Of a stretch of 44,154 nucleotides of DNA, positions 28,662 through 38,009 are shown one piece after another. Numbering within the stretch: the first letter of the stretch is position 1; every line of letters starts with the position of its first letter. The notes beneath the pieces are model-generated. The model was not told the origin of the DNA, made no database searches, and was given only the letters and a program-made list of their open reading frames with translations. The DNA is from Planctomycetota bacterium (GTDB taxonomy: Bacteria; Planctomycetota; UBA1135): contig PAHY01000046.1 in NCBI GenBank assembly GCA_002705055.1, forward strand, positions 1-44,154, read 5' to 3'. The translations under genes were made by a program, and so were the position numbers.

Positions 28662-30200
28662 CTAGTCGTCAACGCAACCTGCTCCGAGCCTCGACTTGAG
28701 GAACTCGGACATCACCGTAAATGCGCCCGTGGTCACAACCGGCTCACCGGACCGCAGCCCGGCGAGGACCGCAACCGAGTCACCGGACTGGCCTTCAACC
28801 GTGGTGACACGTCGGAGCGAATAGAGATCGTCCTCGATCTCGACAAAGACGTACGTGCCGCCCTCGTATCGCTGCAACGCATCCTTGGCGATCTCAACGG
28901 AATCCTGCGCTTCGGCAACGAATAACACGGCATCCCCGAAAGATCCGGCGCTCAGCGATCTCGCGGTGTTGTCCACCACCGCGCGAGCCTGCACCATTCG
29001 ACTCCTCTCATCAATCGACGTGTTCACCCAGTCAACTTCACCGCGAACTGTCTCGCCAGCTGAACCGGGGAACTCCGCCTCCACCAAGAGGCCATCGCGT
29101 AGGTGCCTCGCCTGCTCGAAAGGAATCGAAAGCGAAAGCCACATCGTTTCGAGATCGGCAAGCAGGAAGAGACGCCTCCCGGGCTCGACAGCCTCACCCA
29201 CGACGACGTCCCGTTCCACGAGGGTGCCACGAAACGGCGCCCGCAAGTAGAGCGTCGCGGTCGTGTCTTGGTTCTCGCGGATAGAATCGACCTCGGCTTC
29301 CGTGAAGCCGTAATTGAGGAGTACCTGCTGTGCAGTACGAAGCTGAACTTCTGCGGTCTGGAACGCTGCGTCCGCCTCCTGGACCTCTCGCTCCGAGGAG
29401 ATGTCCTTCTTGGCCAGTAGATGTTCGCGTTCGCTGACCTGCCTCTTGAGGTCATAGTCGACCAGGGCGGCGACGTAGGCCGCTTTCGCAGTGGCCGCTG
29501 TCGAGGAGTGGAGCTCCATCAGGATCTCTCCTTCCTCGACCTCCTGCCCGACATCGACAAGCACCTTGCGCACGATTCCTGAGGCGAATGGCGTAACCCT
29601 TGCAAGGGAATTTCCGTTGTACTCCACTTCGCAATAGGCGCGAACGCTTGCCTGGGCTGCCGCTGCACGAGCCGGGCTCGTGCGAATCCCTGCTTTAGCG
29701 GCCGACTGCGCCGACTCGAAACGAATCTTGAGCTCGCCGCCCGGCATGAGGCCGGCAGCAAGCTGCGGCTGACAGATTCCACACTCTGCCTCCACTACCT
29801 GGTGCTCGTTGCAGAAAAGACCGTGGCCTGCATGCGAGGTGGGCTCTTGCTCCTGGGGCCCTCCATCCTCCAGTTGCGGATGGCAGAGGAAGCACTCGTC
29901 TTCATAGAGCGAATGCTCCTCGCACCAGAGCCGCCCCTTCTCTTCGAGTTGCGGCTGACAGAGCCAGCACCGATCCTCATACCGGGCGTGCTCCGTACAC
30001 CACAAGCGTCCCGGTTCGCGCTTGCTCTCGTCGCAGATGAAACACGTTTCCCCTGACTCATCATGGTGATGAACGGTAACTGACCCTGCCGCGCCCGAGG
30101 AACTCGATGGGTCGGAGTCAGACGGTGGGTCACCGCACCCCAAGATCAAGAGGACCGCGAGAACACCGAAGAGAATGGTGGATCTTGAAATCATGGTCAT
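28662..30200 (-). CDS. RND adaptor with N-terminal C-x2-H-x6-C-x2-C repeats (CzcB-like)
   Basis: A 512-residue lipoprotein from ATG 30200, chosen because it puts lipobox LLILGC at Cys22 and leaves a 10-bp gap after the arsR stop. Residues 50-145 carry a HHH and a CxxC (53/56), then three modules C-x2-H-x6-C-x2-C: 68-81, 93-106 and 130-143, the first two 25 residues apart and each followed by QPQLE or HPQLE. These look like zinc-binding knuckles. The remainder is a standard membrane fusion protein: lipoyl half at about 200-225 (SGIVRKVLVDVGQEVEEGEI), helical hairpin 230-290, second lipoyl half and beta barrel, ending in ITAGF-type strands. The repeats may capture metal in the periplasm for the pump. 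CzcB and CusB of proteobacteria lack such an array. Confidence 0.88.
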   Translation of the reverse strand: MTMISRSTILFGVLAVLLILGCGDPPSDSDPSSSSGAAGSVTVHHHDESGETCFICDESKREPGRLWCTEHARYEDRCWLCQPQLEEKGRLWCEEHSLYEDECFLCHPQLEDGGPQEQEPTSHAGHGLFCNEHQVVEAECGICQPQLAAGLMPGGELKIRFESAQSAAKAGIRTSPARAAAAQASVRAYCEVEYNGNSLARVTPFASGIVRKVLVDVGQEVEEGEILMELHSSTAATAKAAYVAALVDYDLKRQVSEREHLLAKKDISSEREVQEADAAFQTAEVQLRTAQQVLLNYGFTEAEVDSIRENQDTTATLYLRAPFRGTLVERDVVVGEAVEPGRRLFLLADLETMWLSLSIPFEQARHLRDGLLVEAEFPGSAGETVRGEVDWVNTSIDERSRMVQARAVVDNTARSLSAGSFGDAVLFVAEAQDSVEIAKDALQRYEGGTYVFVEIEDDLYSLRRVTTVEGQSGDSVAVLAGLRSGEPVVTTGAFTVMSEFLKSRLGAGCVDD

Positions 30201-30210
30201 GGCCTGGAAC

Positions 30211-30618
30211 CTATGCAGCGGGCGTGGCAACTGATCGATTCATGACATCTTCAGCCAGGCGAAGCCAAAACGGGTCCGCGAGGCTGTAGTAGGCGAGCTT
30301 GCCTTCAGCGCGAAAGTCAACAGCTCCGAGATTTCTCAACTCGCGAAGAACCTGGGAGGTGCCTGACATGGAAATGTCGAGAACCTCGCGAAGGTCGCAA
30401 ACGCAGAGTTCACGCCCTTGAAGGGCGATCAGGACTCGCAACCGGTTGGGATTGGCAAGGACACGAAATGCGTCCCCTGCTCGCCGAAGCTCCGCCTCGC
30501 TGGGCAGGGCATCACGTGCTTCCGATACCTTGCAGGGGTCGACCTGGTTGATCTCACAGGCACCTTGGCCGGTCGTGAGCACCTGGGAGGGATGCTTTGC
30601 GTCGCGCTCCTTCATCAT
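30211..30618 (-). CDS. ArsR/SmtB repressor, CadC-like
   Basis: A 135-residue winged-helix metalloregulator (an alternative ATG is 3 bp inside). C21 and C29 in CEINQVDPCKV and C72/C74 in ELCVCDL match the four-thiolate alpha3N site of CadC (CEI..C and ELCVCD), which binds Cd(II), Pb(II) or Bi(III). The recognition helix is SGTSQVLRELRNLG and the wing KLAYYSL. It should repress the minus-strand czc-type operon it heads and release on metal binding. A 7-10-7 inverted repeat overlaps the start region. The four-Cys set is seen directly; the metal preference is inferred from CadC. Confidence 0.9.
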   Translation of the reverse strand: MMKERDAKHPSQVLTTGQGACEINQVDPCKVSEARDALPSEAELRRAGDAFRVLANPNRLRVLIALQGRELCVCDLREVLDISMSGTSQVLRELRNLGAVDFRAEGKLAYYSLADPFWLRLAEDVMNRSVATPAA

Positions 30619-30638
30619 TTCATGATATTACGAAATGA
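30615..30638. promoter_or_regulatory. Inverted repeat, candidate ArsR operator
   Basis: TCATTTC (30615-30621) and GAAATGA (30632-30638) are perfect arms around an A/T-rich 10-base spacer, next to the arsR start. ArsR/SmtB operators are typically A/T-rich interrupted palindromes in this position. Overlap with the first codon is a little unusual and may mean that the second ATG is used. Confidence 0.55.
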
Positions 30639-30709
30639 CGGCCATGCAATCCTCCTTTCCAAGAACGGAGCACTCGTTCCTTCATGGCTCCCCCCTACGA
30701 GGTGAACGG

Positions 30710-30765
30710 TGCGCCCGGTAGGATCTGAACCTGCGACCTGCTGACTAGCAATTGGCAGCTCTTAC
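30710..30765 (-). pseudogene. Degenerate tRNA-like remnant inside the island
   Basis: On the minus strand a T arm (GCAGG-TTCAGAT-CCTAC), variable AGGTC, acceptor strand CGGGCGC and discriminator A resemble the two intact tRNA-Arg genes. The T loop is altered, the anticodon arm has a mismatch and an enlarged loop, and the 5' acceptor strand is missing. It lies between the arsR and csoR operons and is probably non-functional. Confidence 0.6.
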
Positions 30766-30920
30766 CGCCCGTGGTTCAAGCTGAGGAGGTCAGGTTCGCT
30801 GCCGATGCGCTCAATGTCGACCCGGATAGGCGTCCTTGATAGCCCGAGCCCCCTCGGGACTGGATCGGCTCTGCACGGGGGCGGAAACTTCGCTGAACGC
30901 CTCGGAGCGCACTTGCCCCA

Positions 30921-30942
30921 TATACTCCCCTGGGGTAGTGTA
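30921..30942. promoter_or_regulatory. CsoR-type copper operator candidate
   Basis: TATACTCCCCTGGGGTAGTGTA has the GC-box core CCCC-GGGG flanked by TA-rich ends (TACT..., ...TAGTGTA) characteristic of CsoR sites. It ends 25 bp before the csoR ATG. It should confer Cu(I)-relieved repression on csoR, the small lipoprotein and the ATPase gene. Confidence 0.75.
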
Positions 30943-30967
30943 TCTTGCAAGGCGATACACCCCACCA

Positions 30968-31249
30968 ATGCTCCACGGATCCAATCAACTAGACGTACTG
31001 AAGCGCCTCAAACGCATCGAAGGTCAGATTGCCGGCATCCGCCGGATGGTCGAAGGCGGCCAGTACTGCATTGACATCTTGCAGCAGATTGCAGCAGCCC
31101 AAGGCGCGCTGACCCAGACGAGCAAGCTGATCATCGGCAACCATCTCCGAACCTGCATGAAGAGCGCACTGGAGTCTGGAGATGCGGTCAAGGCCGACCA
31201 AGTGATCGGCGAGTTGGAGGACGTGTTCGCCCGCTACCTGAAGAAATGA
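30968..31249 (+). CDS. csoR: CsoR copper-sensing repressor
   Basis: A 93-residue all-helical DUF156 repressor from ATG 30968. The frame extends 44 codons upstream but would cover the operator, so this start is chosen. The Cu(I) site is C34, H59 and C63 (GGQYCIDIL; NHLRTC), corresponding to C36, H61 and C65 of the M. tuberculosis protein. The start LDVLKRLKRIEGQIAGIRRMVEG is the DNA-binding helix signature. It would bind the site at 30921 and de-repress the operon when loaded with Cu(I). Its stop overlaps the next gene by 4 bp. Confidence 0.93.
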   Translation: MLHGSNQLDVLKRLKRIEGQIAGIRRMVEGGQYCIDILQQIAAAQGALTQTSKLIIGNHLRTCMKSALESGDAVKADQVIGELEDVFARYLKK

Positions 31250-31534
31250 AATACCTCACTTACATTGCATTCCTGTCGGCCGCCATGCTGCTCCCGGCCT
31301 GCTCGTCCGACGACTCCCCTACTCCCGAACAGGAAACGAGCCAAGCCGTCGAGGTCGCCGAGGACGGGACCCGCTTCGACCCGCCGGAGGCAAAGCAGAA
31401 CATGCCGGATGGTGCCTGGATCTGCGACATGGGCACGGTCCACTTCGCCTCCATGGCGGCCGGAGACGGCAAGTGCCCGATCTGCGGCATGAGCCTCAAG
31501 GAGTACCACGCCGAGCACGAGGATCCGGACTCAA

Positions 31535-31542
<8 letters not shown>
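31246..31542 (+). CDS. Small lipoprotein with heavy-metal-binding (CPxCGM) domain
   Basis: A 98-residue protein with lipobox MLLPAC (Cys19) and an acidic linker. The C-terminal part has [12 protein letters not shown] followed by [18 protein letters not shown], the HMBD pattern (xCPMHPxx...CPxCGMxL) that occurs on copper ATPases and CusB-like adaptors. Here the first motif is CDMGTVH in place of CPMHPE. It may hold Cu(I) through Cys, Met and His in the periplasm. It is coupled to csoR upstream and overlaps the ATPase start by 8 bp, so it belongs to the copper operon. Confidence 0.8.
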
Positions 31543-33861
<2,319 letters not shown>

Positions 33862-33862
<1 letters not shown>

Positions 33863-33881
33863 CTTCGACACCTATCGAAGT
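33862..33881 (+). terminator. Short hairpin at the end of the copper operon
   Basis: ACTTCGA (33862-33868) and TCGAAGT (33875-33881) form a perfect 7-bp stem with a 6-base loop, starting in the copA stop codon. Only GGGTTACTC follows, so termination strength is uncertain. The rest of 33882-33993 shows no gene. Confidence 0.4.
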
Positions 33882-33993
33882 GGGTTACTCTCAGCCCCTT
33901 CGCACTCGCGCCCCCCACAACGCCTGTGGGCGTGCCGCCCAAGCGCCGTCGACTGTTGGGTATCTGCGAGGCACTTCCCAATTGCCCGAAGGG

Positions 33994-34070
33994 TGGTGCG
34001 CCCGGCAGGACTCGAACCTGCGACCTGCTGATTAGGAATCAGCCGCTCTATCCAGCGGAGCTACGGGCGC
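33994..34070 (-). tRNA. tRNA-Arg(CCT), intact, element 2
   Basis: A complete cloverleaf on the minus strand: acceptor GCGCCCG/CGGGCGC, D arm GCTC..GAGC, anticodon stem GCTGA/TCAGC around TTCCTAA (CCT), variable AGGTC, T arm GCAGG-TTCGAGT-CCTGC, discriminator A and encoded CCA. It is closely similar to the tRNA at 14624-14700 (same acceptor and T stem) but differs in anticodon stem and D loop. It lies just inside the right end of the large element. Confidence 0.93.
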
Positions 34071-34085
34071 GACACCGGTTTCCGT

Positions 34086-34149
34086 GCATGCAGGTCCTGG
34101 GGTCCTCTCCAGTCCCGGCATGGCCTCCGCAGTCCGCCTGAGTCACCAA
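34086..34149 (+). repeat. Right-end motif of element 2 (GCATGCAGG)
   Basis: A single GCATGCAGG at 34086, 15 bp beyond the tRNA 5' end, followed near 34122-34146 by CCGCAGTCCGCCTGAGTCACC. Both resemble the corresponding stretch of element 1 (14774-14850). The core follows within 10 bp of this stretch. Confidence 0.45.
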
Positions 34150-34157
34150 AAAGACCG

Positions 34158-34196
<39 letters not shown>

Positions 34197-34463
34197 GTGC
34201 GCGAAGGGGGCAAATGATAGCCGCGTCAGCGAGTCGCAAAGCAGCCCGCGGGCAACTCAGAGGTCGGTACAGCGGCCTGATTCGACCCTCGGATATGCAT
34301 AACGTCTCGAGGGACGAGCGACGCTGTCCAAGCACCGACAGATTCCGCGCAAGACTCAAACAGCAGCGGATCCCAGGACACGGCCTCAGGCTAGCTGTGA
34401 ATTTGCAACATCCCTCAACTGTTCTTCACCTCGGGGCAGTTCTGCCTGTTACCCTGCTTGGCT

Positions 34464-36230
34464 ATGCCTGTCACTCCATGGATTGCCCGGGCCCTCGTTT
34501 TGGCTTGGAGCACGGCCCTTCTCACCCCTCTTGCGTCCGCGCAGGCCCCTCAATGGACTCAGTATCAAGCGGACTCGAGTCATGCCGGCTACGTACCGGT
34601 CACGCTGGACCCACTCGTACTCGATCTGCGCTTCGAGAAGCAGCCTCCCACCGATCGGGAGCTCGGTCACCCGATCGCCATGGATGGCGTGATCCTCGCG
34701 CAGCGTCGCCGAGCACCGGGCCTGGGCCTCTACGCCTATGACCACATCTCGGGCGAGCTGCTCTGGACCGAGGATTTTGACGCGTTCGGACCTTCGGTCA
34801 TCAGTGACCCTTCGTGGGTCCCTGGCGCGGTCATGGTGGAGATTCTGAAGGGCAGCTACACCAGCGAGTTTCGCACCTTCGACACTCGACTTGGCGTGCC
34901 CTACGCCACGGGATACGGCCTGCACGGCTTTACCTCGAGCGGATGCAAAGCGCCTTCGGTATACAAGAATCGAGCCTACCTGGCGTCCGGCCGCTTCGAC
35001 GGCGTCGCCGCGCGGGAGATCGCGACGGGCGACTTAATCTGGGACTACGACTCGAACGAAGTCGAGAACGACTGGACCCCTGCGGTCGATGACGACTACT
35101 GCTATCTCTACCTTGAGGGAAAACTGCATGCCTACGACCGCATCACGGGCGTTGTGGAATACAAGGTGCCCGATCCAGATTGGACCGGCGGCCGGCACGA
35201 CTACTCCACGCCCCGGCTGGGCAGTCTCGACAACGTGATTGTCGGGCATTCCAACCGAATCATGAGTTGGAATCGCAATACCGGCGTACAGAACTGGGCG
35301 GTCAGCGGCGACTGGCGCGACCCTTCTGCGATCGCGCATGGGATGGTTTTTGCACGCGGCTATTCCGGCCAGGTTGTTGCGCTATCCGAGCTGGATGGAT
35401 CCTTCCTGTGGGAGTGGTATCCGCCGAATGGTGACGAGATTCAGTGGGACATTCTGGTGACGGACTCCCACTTTGTCTGCTCCAGCTACACCGACACCTA
35501 CATGGTCGACCTGGGGACACGCAGTCTCGACTGGCAGTACGCCAATGGCGGCAAGCTGTGCCTCGCAGAGAGCAATCTCGTGATCGCTGGAACTTACGGC
35601 ATCCTCTCGGTCTTCGCGTACCGGGAAGTCCCCGAGCCCGCGACGATCAGCCCCGCGCGAATGGAATATTACGTCAGTACGCTGCCGACAGTCACGATCA
35701 CCGGCGAGGGCTTCACTGAGCCTGGTGAAATCGAAGTCTGGTTTGGTGACGAGAAGGCCGATCAAATCACGGTAATCGATGATCAGACTCTGACCTGTCG
35801 CCCCCCGGATCGCGGCCCGGGCGTGGTCGACGTCACAGTGCGCAACACGCACGGTTATGGAACGATCGCCGACGGCTTCGCCTACACACCAAGCCAGCAG
35901 TTGGGCGGCAGTTTCGCAATCGGCGAGCAGGTGGAACTCGGCCTCCAGTTTGAGCAGGGCCACGGCATCGCCGTCCTGTTCGATTTCGGCGCGCGCCGTA
36001 GCCAGAAGATCCAGTTTCCGCCCTACATCGGCGACTTCTGGCTCGAGTCCTATCAGATCCTGTTTGAGGTGGGCAGCTGGCCCTTCGGCGAACGCCTCGA
36101 TCTCGATTTCCAGATCCCGATGGATCCCGCGCTGATTGGCCAGGAAGTCCAGGTGCAGTCGGCCATCGGCCCCAACCCGCGCGGCAAACAAGCTGCCTTC
36201 TCCAACCTCGTCAGCTTCCAGATTCAGTAA
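34464..36230 (+). CDS. Secreted PQQ-like beta-propeller protein with TIG domain (paralogue 1)
   Basis: About 588 residues from ATG 34464 (a TTG lies two codons upstream). The signal peptide is ARALVLAWSTALLTPLASAQ. Residues 30-385 contain PQQ-type propeller repeats (YAYDHISGELLWTEDF, AREIATGDLIWDYDS, YDRITGVVEYKV, WNRNTGVQNWAV), with no dehydrogenase residues visible, so binding is likelier than catalysis. A TIG/IPT immunoglobulin-like domain follows (about 392-475; SPARMEYYVSTLPTVTITGEGF to GVVDVTVRNTHG), then a C-terminal domain from LGGSFAIGEQVELGLQF to AFSNLVSFQIQ, shared with the next gene. The stop and the next start overlap (TAATG), indicating a two-gene operon. Location is periplasmic or extracellular. 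Confidence 0.8.
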   Translation: MPVTPWIARALVLAWSTALLTPLASAQAPQWTQYQADSSHAGYVPVTLDPLVLDLRFEKQPPTDRELGHPIAMDGVILAQRRRAPGLGLYAYDHISGELLWTEDFDAFGPSVISDPSWVPGAVMVEILKGSYTSEFRTFDTRLGVPYATGYGLHGFTSSGCKAPSVYKNRAYLASGRFDGVAAREIATGDLIWDYDSNEVENDWTPAVDDDYCYLYLEGKLHAYDRITGVVEYKVPDPDWTGGRHDYSTPRLGSLDNVIVGHSNRIMSWNRNTGVQNWAVSGDWRDPSAIAHGMVFARGYSGQVVALSELDGSFLWEWYPPNGDEIQWDILVTDSHFVCSSYTDTYMVDLGTRSLDWQYANGGKLCLAESNLVIAGTYGILSVFAYREVPEPATISPARMEYYVSTLPTVTITGEGFTEPGEIEVWFGDEKADQITVIDDQTLTCRPPDRGPGVVDVTVRNTHGYGTIADGFAYTPSQQLGGSFAIGEQVELGLQFEQGHGIAVLFDFGARRSQKIQFPPYIGDFWLESYQILFEVGSWPFGERLDLDFQIPMDPALIGQEVQVQSAIGPNPRGKQAAFSNLVSFQIQ

Positions 36231-37963
36231 TGCGTGCCATTCCCCTTTCCCTTCTTGCCGGGCTCGGCCTGGCCCCGATCAGCTTCGCCGCACAAGCCGG
36301 GGCAGATTCCTGGCAGACCTTTCAGAATGGCCCGTTGCACCTTGGCGGGACACCGATCAAGCTCGAGCCCTCTGGCATGTCTTTGGCATGGCAGCAGGCA
36401 GTCGGAACTTCTGCTCTAGGAATGGCCGTGATTGAGAACGGCGAAATCGTCGTGACCCAGGACGGAGGATTCGATCGCGGAGTCTTTGGTATCGACCGCC
36501 AGACCGGCTCAGTGGACTGGAGCTGGAACCCAACAGGTGGTGGCGTTTGGATTGGCCACGCAGCCCTTTATGACGGCAAGGCCTACGTGCAGCTTGAAGA
36601 CAACACCGATGACTACCTCGTGGCCTTCGATGCGGCAAGCGGAAGCATCCAGCTTCAGCACCCCCTGACGGACCAGGGAACTCTGCACTACGCTCCGGTT
36701 CTCGAAGACGGCGTTCTGTATTGCAATACGGGACGAACTGGTGGCATGGCTGCGCTGGACCCAAACACCGGAAGCGAGATCTGGTTTGCGGACATGGAGC
36801 TCGGAGATGAATGGTCTCCTACCGTGACCGAGGACGTTTGCTACGGCTGGGGCACGGGTCGGCTCGTCGCCATCGATCGTGACACCGGAACGGTGCTCTA
36901 TGACGTCGAGGACTTCGGAGCCGAAACCGCCGGCGTAGTCGGACATACGCCCATCCCGGATGGCGCGGGAAACCTGTTCATCGTGAATGGCGGAAGGCTC
37001 GTCTGCCATGATCAGGCAAACGGCCTGATTCAATGGGTGCTCGAGGATGCATTCACCGATCAGGTTTCGCCTGCCCCGGAAGGCATCTATGTGCTCAATG
37101 GTGGATCGCTCGAACTGCGGGCTCCGGAGGATGGCAGTCTGATGAACAGCTTCACTCCCACCGCAGGCGCACTGGCGAAGAACATCATCGTGACCCCGGA
37201 GCACTTGATCGTTGCAACGGATGCGGAGACCCACCTGCTCGATCGCACGACCCTCAACTCGGTGTGGGATTACCCTGCGGGCGGTTGGCTTTCGCTGGGT
37301 GAAGGTCTGCTGCTCATTGCGGAGGGTTCCGGCCAGCTCACTGCAATTTCTTACGCACGGCTCCCTCAAGCGCTGTCGGCACAGCCGGACCGGTTGGACT
37401 TCTTCGCCAGCGCCGGTGAGGTCGTGACGGTCTCCGGCTTTGGCTTTGACGACGGCACGACCCCGAGCGTGGACTTTGGCGGAATCGTCCCCAGCCTCGT
37501 GACGGTCATCGATGACCACACGCTGGAGTGCACCTTGCCTGTCGGCGAGCCTGGCCCGGCTCCGCTCAGCGTGACCAACTCAATCGGCTCGGCGACCTCC
37601 GCCGGCGTCTTTACTTTCTCGCCCAGCGTGGTGGCCTCGGGCGACTTCCAGCTCGGCGGCCAGGTGCGACTCTCGATGCGCTTCGACCCCGACCAGCAGA
37701 TTGTCGGGATCTACGACCTGGGTGCAGCGCGTACGAGCGGAGTCAGCGTGCCACCGCTTGAAGGCAAGTACTGGCTCAATCGCTTCGACATCCTGTTCGA
37801 ACTTCCGATGTGGCCCTTCGACGATGCAGCCGAGCTCGACTTCTTAATCCCAAATGACCCTGCTTTGCAGGGCCAGTCGATCCAGCTGCAGATAGTCGTA
37901 GGCTCTGACCCGCGCAGCCGCCAAGGCGCATTCTCGCAACTGGCCACGATTCAGATTCTGTAA
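36230..37963 (+). CDS. Secreted PQQ-like beta-propeller protein with TIG domain (paralogue 2)
   Basis: A 577-residue paralogue of the preceding protein with signal peptide LSLLAGLGLAPISFAAQA. Propeller repeats include FGIDRQTGSVDWSW, FDAASGSIQLQHP, LDPNTGSEIWFAD and IDRDTGTVLYDV. The TIG-like segment (SAQPDRLDFFASAGEVVTVSGFGF to PAPLSVTNSIGSA) and the C-terminal domain (LGGQVRLSMRFDPDQQIVGIYDLG to AFSQLATIQIL) align with the neighbour; both share a W-P-F and ELDFxIPxDPALxGQ core. A tandem duplication is therefore evident. A possible role is in surface binding of glycans or scaffolding; nothing in the sequence fixes it. Confidence 0.8.
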   Translation: MRAIPLSLLAGLGLAPISFAAQAGADSWQTFQNGPLHLGGTPIKLEPSGMSLAWQQAVGTSALGMAVIENGEIVVTQDGGFDRGVFGIDRQTGSVDWSWNPTGGGVWIGHAALYDGKAYVQLEDNTDDYLVAFDAASGSIQLQHPLTDQGTLHYAPVLEDGVLYCNTGRTGGMAALDPNTGSEIWFADMELGDEWSPTVTEDVCYGWGTGRLVAIDRDTGTVLYDVEDFGAETAGVVGHTPIPDGAGNLFIVNGGRLVCHDQANGLIQWVLEDAFTDQVSPAPEGIYVLNGGSLELRAPEDGSLMNSFTPTAGALAKNIIVTPEHLIVATDAETHLLDRTTLNSVWDYPAGGWLSLGEGLLLIAEGSGQLTAISYARLPQALSAQPDRLDFFASAGEVVTVSGFGFDDGTTPSVDFGGIVPSLVTVIDDHTLECTLPVGEPGPAPLSVTNSIGSATSAGVFTFSPSVVASGDFQLGGQVRLSMRFDPDQQIVGIYDLGAARTSGVSVPPLEGKYWLNRFDILFELPMWPFDDAAELDFLIPNDPALQGQSIQLQIVVGSDPRSRQGAFSQLATIQIL

Positions 37964-37977
37964 GGACGCGCCCCGAA

Positions 37978-38009
37978 GGAGCCCGCGTCAATCTGACTTC
38001 GCGGGCTCC
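37978..38009. terminator. Bidirectional hairpin between convergent genes
   Basis: GGAGCCCGCG (37978-37987) and CGCGGGCTCC (38000-38009) are perfect 10-bp arms around a 12-base loop that contains the sulfatase stop. It lies 14 bp after the plus-strand propeller gene and can serve both convergent transcripts, though without a strong T-run. Confidence 0.6.
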
